Source: Mucilaginibacter terrae (GTDB lineage Bacteria > Bacteroidota > Bacteroidia > Sphingobacteriales > Sphingobacteriaceae). Taken from it: a stretch of 64,000 nucleotides of DNA. A model generated the notes under the pieces. The model searched no databases and was not told where the DNA came from. It saw only the letters and a list, made by a program, of their open reading frames with translations. Below are positions 43,346-50,338 of the stretch, piece by piece. The first letter of the stretch is position 1. The number at the start of each line of letters is the position of its first letter. The position numbers were made by a program, and so were the translations under genes. The stretch lies in contig NZ_JAVLVU010000001.1 of assembly GCF_031951985.1 (NCBI RefSeq), positions 3,038,001 to 3,102,000 on the forward strand, read 5' to 3'.

Positions 43346-45790
43346 ATGAAAAGAGCACTATTGTTTTTTTCGCTTATTTCATGGTGCTGTTTTAATTTGT
43401 TGGCACAAACTGCGCCAGCTAACACAGCCATAAAGCTGTATTTTGAGAAAGCCTACCTGCATACCGACCGCGATGATTATGCCGCAGGAGACGATATTTG
43501 GTTTAAAGCCTACCTTGTTAATGCGCAAACCAATAAGCTCATAAGTACAAGCAACAACCTCTATGTAGAACTGATACGTGCCCCCGGGGTACTGGTCGAT
43601 AAACGATTAATCAGGCTGGACAATGGAACAGGCAACGGCGATTTTAAACTTTCGGCCGCTGCATCTGCCGGCACATATACCCTGCGTGCTTATACCAATT
43701 GGATGCGCAATTTTGATGATAAGTTTTTCTTTGAAAAGCATTTACGCATTTACAACGACACTCTTCCCCTAAATTCCCTCGTTAAGTCAACACTTAAAAA
43801 AGATTCTAAGGCCCCTAACTCCGTATCAGTAGTTGTAAATGAGGAGAAACCTGCCATTCGTTTAAGCTTCTTTCCCGAGGGTGGCTCTATGATAGAAAAT
43901 ACGGAAGGGATTATTGCTTTCAAAGCCGAAAATGAACAAGGCAAAGGCTTACCGGTTAAAGGGGGAATTTATACCTCTACGGGAAATAAAGTAACCGATT
44001 TTGAAAGCAATGCCAATGGGTTAGGCTGTGTTGCGTTAAAACCACTTACAGGTACCATGTATGAGGCACGGGGCACCTATGGCAATGGCAGGAGTTTTAC
44101 ATCGGCTTTACCTCAATCTCATTTACAAGGGGTGGCAATGCACGCATCTAAAGCCGATACTTTGCTGAAAATATTATTTATCACCAACGCTATAACACTT
44201 AACACTATACTAAAAGACACTTTGCTGTTAGTTGCCCGAAGTAAAGGAAAATTGGTATTTAAAAGACCGGTAACCTTGCCGCAATTACAAACACAGGTAA
44301 ACATTTCCCAACAGGTTCTTCCTGCTGGAATAACGGCAATAACGCTATACGATGCTCAAAATCGTCCGTTGTGCGAACGGCTGATTTTTAATGAACAGGA
44401 GCCTAAAGAAACATTAACCCTGATTGCCGATAAACTGACATATAGTTATAAAGAGAAGACCGGGCTTACACTAAAGATCACAGACATTGAAGGCAAGCCT
44501 GTTATAGCCAGCTTATCAATGGCCGCAGTAGATGCCATGGTGCCTAAGCAACAAGGTAATATGATTAGCTACCTTGGTTTACAATCAGAAATAAGAGGAA
44601 ATATAGAAGGCATAAATCAGTATTTTAACAGCAAGGGCAAACCCGATCTGCAAAAAATAGACTTGCTTTTGCTTACGCAAGGCTGGCGCGATTTTTTATG
44701 GAAACGCATGGCCGATTCAACTATACGCATTAAATATGCACCAGAGCAGGGGATTGATGTATATGGCCGAACAAGGCGCATATGGGTCAATAAACCGGTA
44801 CCCGGCTTAAATGTTACACTATTTGCAAATGGGGCTAAGGGCAACAAACTATACACTACCACAACCGATTCAGTTGGTCGCTATGCTTTTTACAATTTAA
44901 ATCTTACAGGTAACCAGCCTATTAGTTTATCGGCCACAAATAATAAAGGCAAGCAAGAGGCCTATTTACTGGTTGATACCGTTACGCATAGTGGTGCCCC
45001 GGTAAAGCCAATTCCCCTTTTCCACGACAGCACTAAAACAGTAACCGGAAAACTCAAAAATGAGCTTTTGGACCGTAGCCGATTTGCGGCGCGGCAACGA
45101 TTAACCGATACCATTCAGCTAAACGATGTCGTGGTTTCAAAAACACCGTTAAGGCAGGTTTTAATTGATACTATAATTAAAATGGCACGGGCTGATTACA
45201 GCTTGAAAACATTAAGAGATTACATATTGGAGCGGGTACCCGGGGCGGTATCGGGTTATCAGGTAGCTTACTTTTATGGCCTAAACCACCTGTTGATGAA
45301 GGTGCCTATGCTGCCCCGCTTCTCGGTTGATGGTGTACCGTTTTGGCAGGTGCGTAATGTGTTTTTTTACGATATACCTTTAGAACAAATTGAGGAAATT
45401 CGATTCAGGAAATTTAACCTTGCAGGAGCGCCAACTATTGCTCAGGATGAAATGCGGTTTAGGCGGGGCGAAAACTTTTGGATACAATTGAAACTTAAAC
45501 CACATGCGCTGGATAACATAAACCTGCACACTGCGCATTTGGAAGTTGAAGGCTATGATGAAGCCCGTGCATTTTATAAACCTACGTATGATAATATAAA
45601 TGCCACTAAACAAGCGGATGTGCGCACCACCTTACACTGGGAACCCATTATTACAACCAATATTAACGGAGAGGCTACAGTAATTTTTTATAACAAAGCA
45701 AATTGGGGCAATGTGCGTGTAGTGGTTGAAGGAATAACCAATACTGGTACACCTTTAACGGGCTTATTAGAATATAGTGTTAAGCAATAG
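43346..45790 (+). CDS. Exported MG2-domain protein with plug-like segment
   Basis: 814 residues from the ATG at 43346, which starts a signal peptide (MKRALLFFSLISWCCFNLLAQ); an earlier frame start at 43316 adds residues ahead of it. The mature N-terminus holds an alpha-2-macroglobulin-type MG2 domain (YLHTDRDDYAAGDDIWFKAY, AGTYTLRAYTNWMR). Later there are Ig-like and carboxypeptidase-like domains and, near residue 610-690, a fragment resembling a TonB receptor plug (LRDYILERVPGAVSG, FSVDGVPF), but no barrel. Such proteins are common in Bacteroidetes envelopes; their role is unknown. It starts 50 bp after rprY. Confidence 0.8.
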   Translation: MKRALLFFSLISWCCFNLLAQTAPANTAIKLYFEKAYLHTDRDDYAAGDDIWFKAYLVNAQTNKLISTSNNLYVELIRAPGVLVDKRLIRLDNGTGNGDFKLSAAASAGTYTLRAYTNWMRNFDDKFFFEKHLRIYNDTLPLNSLVKSTLKKDSKAPNSVSVVVNEEKPAIRLSFFPEGGSMIENTEGIIAFKAENEQGKGLPVKGGIYTSTGNKVTDFESNANGLGCVALKPLTGTMYEARGTYGNGRSFTSALPQSHLQGVAMHASKADTLLKILFITNAITLNTILKDTLLLVARSKGKLVFKRPVTLPQLQTQVNISQQVLPAGITAITLYDAQNRPLCERLIFNEQEPKETLTLIADKLTYSYKEKTGLTLKITDIEGKPVIASLSMAAVDAMVPKQQGNMISYLGLQSEIRGNIEGINQYFNSKGKPDLQKIDLLLLTQGWRDFLWKRMADSTIRIKYAPEQGIDVYGRTRRIWVNKPVPGLNVTLFANGAKGNKLYTTTTDSVGRYAFYNLNLTGNQPISLSATNNKGKQEAYLLVDTVTHSGAPVKPIPLFHDSTKTVTGKLKNELLDRSRFAARQRLTDTIQLNDVVVSKTPLRQVLIDTIIKMARADYSLKTLRDYILERVPGAVSGYQVAYFYGLNHLLMKVPMLPRFSVDGVPFWQVRNVFFYDIPLEQIEEIRFRKFNLAGAPTIAQDEMRFRRGENFWIQLKLKPHALDNINLHTAHLEVEGYDEARAFYKPTYDNINATKQADVRTTLHWEPIITTNINGEATVIFYNKANWGNVRVVVEGITNTGTPLTGLLEYSVKQ

Positions 45791-45840
45791 CCTGCCAATA
45801 AATATACAACTCAAAATATGTGGACTACACCCAAAAAAAA

Positions 45841-45925
45841 CATCGCGGCTTTTACCTGTAATGCGCGGCTCTGTCCCGGTGGTAGCTGTGCCTATGCGCA
45901 TTATTTTTAGGTAAAACCCGCGATG
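45841..45925. other. Long imperfect hairpin between convergent genes
   Basis: CATCGCGG-c-TTTTACCT (45841-45857) pairs with AGGTAAAA-c-CCGCGATG (45909-45925), one C/C mismatch; inside, AATGCGC (45860-45866) pairs with GCGCATT (45896-45902). The 29-nt loop is GC-rich. It is the only feature between the MG2 protein and the DUF5686 gene. It could be a bidirectional terminator, a small mobile palindrome or a structured RNA. Confidence 0.6.
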
Positions 45926-45954
45926 CGGAAATGTCTTATATATACCTCGGTATA

Positions 45955-48507
45955 TTAAAAATCAAACTTTACGAAAGTCCTCAAACCCAGCTTTGGTGCA
46001 TTAGGGTTATCTAAATAGGTAAATCGGCGAACCAGATCGAACCTTAACACTTTGAATATATTGCCTATACCTATACTGCCTTCGGCATACATACCATTGT
46101 TAAGCGTATAAGTAGTAGCCTGGCCTAAGCTGTTGGTTGGGAAACGCAGCAACGAGCGGTCGTTAGCCGGGTTGTTCTCAGCGCGAACAGCTCCCCATAA
46201 ACCTTTAAAGTTTACCACCTCGCGCAGTTTTAAGCGGCGTAATAATGGAATTTTATTAAACAAAAACCCGTTAAAGTTATGGTCGATAGTAAAGGTGGCA
46301 TAATGGTCGCTCACAAACTCCTGGAAGTTCATTAAGTTAAATGATTGGAACTGGAACGCATAGCTTTGATTGGCGCGGTGAATATCAAGCAACGGGAACG
46401 GCACTTTGCCAAACAGGTAACCACCCTCAATACTCACATCTGAGAAACCCAATTGCGAAGCATAAAAACGCTTGCTAACGTTACCTACCACATTTTGGTA
46501 ATTATAATCGCCCCCTACCAGGCCTTTAAAGCCCTGGGTGTAGCGCAGAGTATATATTGGGTACTTATCAGGAATAGGTGTGCGGTATAGTTTGCCCTGG
46601 TAAAATTTCTCGTGCGGTGCAAAGCGCAACTGTAACGACATTTCGGTGGTATGAATAAGATTTACGTTATTCAATGCACCGTTTGGCAACAGGTTTTGAA
46701 ACTGCAAAGCACCAGCCGGGCTTTGATTCCACTTTTTAAAGCCAACGGCATATGAGAAGTGGTTTAAGTACTCGTGTACGTAATCCAGCTTAAATATATC
46801 GTTGTATAACCACTGGTCGTTTGCGCCGCGTTTAAATGAAAGCAGGAAGTTGCTCTCCTGTACAAACTCCAGCTCCTGGCCGGGCACCTTGGTATCGTGC
46901 TGAAAGCTGGCGCGGATATAGTTTTGCGGGAATGAGTAGATAGACTTGTTGTTAAGCGAGTAGGTAGAGCTTAAAAAGTATTTAAATTTTTGGTCGCGGG
47001 TCCCGTAAGCACCGTAGGTTTCAAAATAATAGCGTTTGCTCAATGCGGTAGTGGTACGGCCGCCTAAACGTGCGCGGAAGCCCTCAACCGGGTTAAAGCT
47101 GTAAAAGGTATTTACCGGGCCCATCTCAAACGGACCAAAGTTTTTGTAACCGGCCAGTACCAGCGTGGCAATATCCATAGTGCGTTTAAACGATGGTATG
47201 GTTTGCAGGCTGTCTACATTTTTATAAAGGTCGGCAGCGGCTTTGTCCAGTGTATCAGGGCGGCTTTCGGTCCAGTAAGCATCGGTTTGCTCGTCATACT
47301 TTTTGGCGTAAACCTGTGCGGGGCCATCATAAGTTTCTTTAGGGCGAGGCGTGTTGATCTGAAAGTTGCGTATGGTAACCAAGCGTTCGCCAAATACACC
47401 GCCTCCTTTGTTTTTATTGAGGGCAAACTCAATTTTCAAATTACTTTGGCTCAGGTGGTAACGGTTATCGGGGTTTTTCTCAAACGACAAGCGGGCCTCC
47501 ATTTGGCGCACAAAGTTAAGGTCGATGTTTTTATTAACCGTTAACACCGCATTTTGCACGGCATAGTTGCCATCCATAGTAATGTAAATACGGCCTTCAA
47601 ACAGTTTGTTGATGGTGTTACGGGGAGTAAAGCTCAGCTCAATTAAATTGGGCTGCTGATCTTTAATGGTATCGGTAATGAAAAATTTATAATAGTTAGG
47701 AGAATTGTCTGATATGGGGCTCAACAACTGATTGCTCAGTAAAGATACGTTATTATCATAAATGTTAATGTCCTGGTACATGCGGTTAAAGTAGGTAGTG
47801 AGGCCCTGATTATCCACAAATGTTTCATCATATTTAACCTGTTTATTGGCTTCAACCACCTGCTTTTGCGCATAAGGAACTTTGCGGTAATAATTAGCCG
47901 AAAGTTTCTCTTCCATATATAGAGGCAGCAATGTTTTACCGCCAATAGCAGTTGAATCCTGCTCGCGGAACATAAACTGGTAATTTTTGAAGATCTTTTT
48001 GCTTTTAAACTTATCGCTCAGGTTGCTTAACGAAAAGGTCATGCGCTCGTATTGTTTGTACTCGGCATAATTATAATTGGTTACCTGGTTTTGTGCCTTA
48101 TGAGCAATAACCTGCCTAATGAGTTCAACCGCAGGGTTGTTTTTGTTAGTGTATTTCTTTTTTTTACCGGCTTTTACCACTACATCGCTCAATTGCCTGG
48201 TATCGGCGTTTATGGCTATATTAATGGTTTGCTCTTTACCAGCTTCAATGTTACGGGTTATAGTACGGTAGCCAACGTAGTTAACTTTTATGTAGTCAAA
48301 CTTGTCGTTTGTTTTAATGGTAAAACGGCCGTTGCCATCGGTTGGGGCACCTTGATTACTATCGCCAAAGGTTACCGTTACATATGGCAATGCTTCTTTG
48401 GTTTTGGCATCGGTAACTGTACCTTTAACAATGGTTTGTGCGTACAAAGCATTTAAAGAGGCGGTAAGTATAAAGAGCGTAAATATTATTTTGGTAAAGA
48501 GTTTCAT
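45955..48507 (-). CDS. DUF5686 outer-membrane protein with carboxypeptidase-like domain
   Basis: 850 residues from Met at 48507, which begins the signal peptide (MKLFTKIIFTLFILTASLNA). Then a carboxypeptidase-D-like regulatory domain (VKGTVTDAKTKEALPYVTV, residues about 25-105) and a DUF5686 region, with a C-terminal beta barrel ending in Phe (LRTFVKFDF). An ATG ten codons upstream (48537) is in frame but lies within the predicted -7 element, so it is not used as start. Probably an outer-membrane barrel of unknown function. The promoter carries Crp/Fnr-type boxes at 48567-48603. Confidence 0.85.
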   Translation of the reverse strand: MKLFTKIIFTLFILTASLNALYAQTIVKGTVTDAKTKEALPYVTVTFGDSNQGAPTDGNGRFTIKTNDKFDYIKVNYVGYRTITRNIEAGKEQTINIAINADTRQLSDVVVKAGKKKKYTNKNNPAVELIRQVIAHKAQNQVTNYNYAEYKQYERMTFSLSNLSDKFKSKKIFKNYQFMFREQDSTAIGGKTLLPLYMEEKLSANYYRKVPYAQKQVVEANKQVKYDETFVDNQGLTTYFNRMYQDINIYDNNVSLLSNQLLSPISDNSPNYYKFFITDTIKDQQPNLIELSFTPRNTINKLFEGRIYITMDGNYAVQNAVLTVNKNIDLNFVRQMEARLSFEKNPDNRYHLSQSNLKIEFALNKNKGGGVFGERLVTIRNFQINTPRPKETYDGPAQVYAKKYDEQTDAYWTESRPDTLDKAAADLYKNVDSLQTIPSFKRTMDIATLVLAGYKNFGPFEMGPVNTFYSFNPVEGFRARLGGRTTTALSKRYYFETYGAYGTRDQKFKYFLSSTYSLNNKSIYSFPQNYIRASFQHDTKVPGQELEFVQESNFLLSFKRGANDQWLYNDIFKLDYVHEYLNHFSYAVGFKKWNQSPAGALQFQNLLPNGALNNVNLIHTTEMSLQLRFAPHEKFYQGKLYRTPIPDKYPIYTLRYTQGFKGLVGGDYNYQNVVGNVSKRFYASQLGFSDVSIEGGYLFGKVPFPLLDIHRANQSYAFQFQSFNLMNFQEFVSDHYATFTIDHNFNGFLFNKIPLLRRLKLREVVNFKGLWGAVRAENNPANDRSLLRFPTNSLGQATTYTLNNGMYAEGSIGIGNIFKVLRFDLVRRFTYLDNPNAPKLGLRTFVKFDF

Positions 48508-48536
48508 GACCTTAAAGGTTGTTGAGTGTGATGTCA

Positions 48537-48603
48537 CAAAGTTGGATTGCTAACAGGAACAGCATCTTAACATTTGCTAAAAAATGCTGTTGATATTTGT
48601 CAA
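48537..48603 (-). promoter_or_regulatory. Candidate Crp/Fnr-type promoter of the DUF5686 gene
   Basis: On the minus strand: TTGACAAATATCAA (48603-48590), a weaker TTAGCAAATGTTAA (48580-48567) 23 bp on, and a -7-like CAACTTTG (48544-48537; 7 of 8 positions of TAnnTTTG) whose centre is 33 bp beyond the second box. The geometry equals that at 161-227. Predicted transcription start near 48533 leaves a 26-nt leader to the Met at 48507. Confidence 0.55.
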
Positions 48604-48769
48604 GAGTGCCGTATTTTGGAAGCTTAACCGGCAGCCTGAACCCGATTTGTGAAATCGTTAGTGAACATGGTTTAAGTAAAATGTTCAGCAAATGTGCGTC
48701 GGCTTTTTGCAAGTTGCAACATTGTTAAGTGGGTATGACAATTGTATTATATATTCATTACAATTCGCT

Positions 48770-48801
48770 TACATTTGTGGTATAGTTTTAACACATGTTA
48801 A
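48770..48801 (+). promoter_or_regulatory. -7 element and operator-like palindrome of the Crp/Fnr gene
   Basis: TACATTTG (48770-48777) is a perfect -7 match. TTAACACATGTTAA (48788-48801), arms inverted without mismatch, lies at or just past the predicted transcription start, the place for a repressor site. The 5-4-5 layout is that of Crp/Fnr operators, so negative autoregulation is possible. Confidence 0.45.
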
Positions 48802-48854
48802 CAATTATTGCCAATTTTAAAATCAATTAAGGCAATTTCGCCTCTCAAATTTTT

Positions 48855-49445
48855 ATGTACGAAGCGCTGTACCACTACATTGAAAACTACTCATCGTTAA
48901 CATTAAACAACGATGATAGAGCGCTCATTCGCGATAGCTTTAAACACAAACGCCTACGCAAAAAGCAGTATTACTTGCAGGAAGGCGATGTGAATAAGTA
49001 CATTGGTTTTGTTATTAAAGGCGCTTTGCGCATGTACTCGGTAGATAGCAAAGGGCACGAACATATTGTGCGCTTTAGCCTCGAAAACTGGTGGGTGGGC
49101 GATTATGAAAGTTACATGATGCTTACGCCATCAAAATTTAATATTGATGCCGTTGAGGATGCCGAACTGCTCATGATATCAAACACCCAAAGCGAGGAAT
49201 TGCAAGGCAAAGTACCTGCCTTTGCCGGGATGATACGTGAGCTGGACAAGCGCGCCAACATAGCCACCCAAAACCGCGTGCATGCCGCCATTAGCCTAAC
49301 CGCCGAAGAGCGCTACCAGCAATTGCAGGAAACCTATCCCGGCTTTTTACAGCGCTTTCCGCAAAACATGATTGCGTCTTATTTGGGTATTTCGCCTGAG
49401 ACGTTGAGCCGGATTAGAAAGAGTAGTGTAGTGGGGAAGAAGTAA
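48855..49445 (+). CDS. Crp/Fnr-family transcription regulator
   Basis: 196 residues: a cyclic-nucleotide-binding-like beta roll (KKQYYLQEGDVNKYIGFVIKGALRM; HIVRFSLENWWVGDY) and a C-terminal helix-turn-helix (FPQNMIASYLGISPETLSRIRKS). The cAMP-pocket RxS motif is absent and there is no Cys cluster, so the ligand is not cAMP or an FNR-type FeS centre of the normal kind. The recognition helix has Glu182, Ser185 and Arg186 in the E-x-x-S-R order by which FNR reads TTGAT half-sites, matching the TTGAC/T boxes found nearby. Confidence 0.9.
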   Translation: MYEALYHYIENYSSLTLNNDDRALIRDSFKHKRLRKKQYYLQEGDVNKYIGFVIKGALRMYSVDSKGHEHIVRFSLENWWVGDYESYMMLTPSKFNIDAVEDAELLMISNTQSEELQGKVPAFAGMIRELDKRANIATQNRVHAAISLTAEERYQQLQETYPGFLQRFPQNMIASYLGISPETLSRIRKSSVVGKK

Positions 49446-49498
49446 GATAGTACCTTCTTTAAAAATTCGTCACCTATTGTAATTTTATACAGCAGATT

Positions 49499-50140
49499 AT
49501 GGAACCCCTCGATAGCTTGAATTATAGAATGCTCGCAGCTAATCAGCTCGCTAAAAGTGAATATGTTGAGGCAATCAATTTTTGTTTAAAGAATTTCAAG
49601 GCTTTGGAAATCCCAACCGATAGAGACATGTATCAAATATCTTCTATCCTTGTTAAAGCCGTAATCAATTATTATAACCTTAATATTACTGAGTCAAATG
49701 AAATTTATATAGCCTTTGAGAATCGAATATTGAAAGCTATTTCCACAATACCTTTTAATAACACAGAAAATCTGTTAAAACTCAAGATGTATACATCTCA
49801 AGATTATCTTGAATGGGGAAAGTATCAAGGTAAAAAGATATCCGAAGTCTTGTTACTTGACTTTGAATATCTCTTATGGTGCTTAATTAACTTAGACCAT
49901 TTTTCTATAGACCCTCCCTTTTTTATATACTTTTTTTTACTCACTAAAAAAGATTTAAAAAAGGAGATTGAATTCAACTTAATTAAGCAATTATTGTATT
50001 CCAATTATTTAGAGGAAGATAGTGAATTAGAGACAGACGACCGATCCAATTACTACTATGGTTATAACTCCTCTGATGAGTTTAACTTTTATGAGGGATA
50101 TGAAGGCAACAACGACGCTTGGGACGAAAGAAACTCTTAA
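49499..50140 (+). CDS. Unknown protein with ExoX-C-like motif
   Basis: 213 residues, A/T-rich codons unlike the flanking genes. The part near residues 115-140, YLEWGKYQGKKISEVLLLDF then EYLLWCL, resembles the small 'FGKYKGK...YLxWL' domain found at the C-terminus of exodeoxyribonuclease X-like and other bacterial proteins. Residues 1-100 are helical and TPR-like in look; the tail is very acidic and Tyr/Asn-rich. No catalytic residues recognised. It lies 53 bp after the Crp/Fnr gene and may be recently acquired. Confidence 0.6.
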   Translation: MEPLDSLNYRMLAANQLAKSEYVEAINFCLKNFKALEIPTDRDMYQISSILVKAVINYYNLNITESNEIYIAFENRILKAISTIPFNNTENLLKLKMYTSQDYLEWGKYQGKKISEVLLLDFEYLLWCLINLDHFSIDPPFFIYFFLLTKKDLKKEIEFNLIKQLLYSNYLEEDSELETDDRSNYYYGYNSSDEFNFYEGYEGNNDAWDERNS

Positions 50141-50170
50141 AAGTAAATTCAAAGGTTTTCGTCTCCCTTC

Positions 50171-50236
50171 TTGACAAATATCAATGTCATTTTTTGCCAT
50201 ATATCATTACCCGGCTCCGGGCATCCCGTAGTTTTG
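50171..50236 (+). promoter_or_regulatory. Candidate Crp/Fnr-type promoter of the barrel/kinase-like gene
   Basis: TTGACAAATATCAA (50171-50184), then TTGCCATATATCAT (50194-50207) 23 bp on, then an exact -7 element TAGTTTTG (50229-50236) centred 32 bp beyond the second box. Predicted start of transcription near 50243 gives a leader of about 96 nt to the ATG at 50339. Same arrangement as at 161 and 48603. Confidence 0.6.
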
Positions 50237-50338
50237 CACTGTTACTTTTATTACATAACTATGAAGAGTTATTAGAAAAGTATTAAATGTGAAGCCTTAA
50301 AATTTACTTATTTTACACCTGCAAACACCCTACTCCCT

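Larger units (their letters stand above)
48508..48854. other. Divergent promoter region, DUF5686 gene and Crp/Fnr gene
   Basis: This gene-free stretch holds the minus-strand promoter with TTGACAAATATCAA-type boxes (48537-48603) and, for the plus-strand regulator, an exact -7 element TACATTTG (48770-48777) followed by a perfect 5-4-5 palindrome TTAAC-N4-GTTAA (48788-48801). No ORF in it looks real. Confidence 0.6.
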
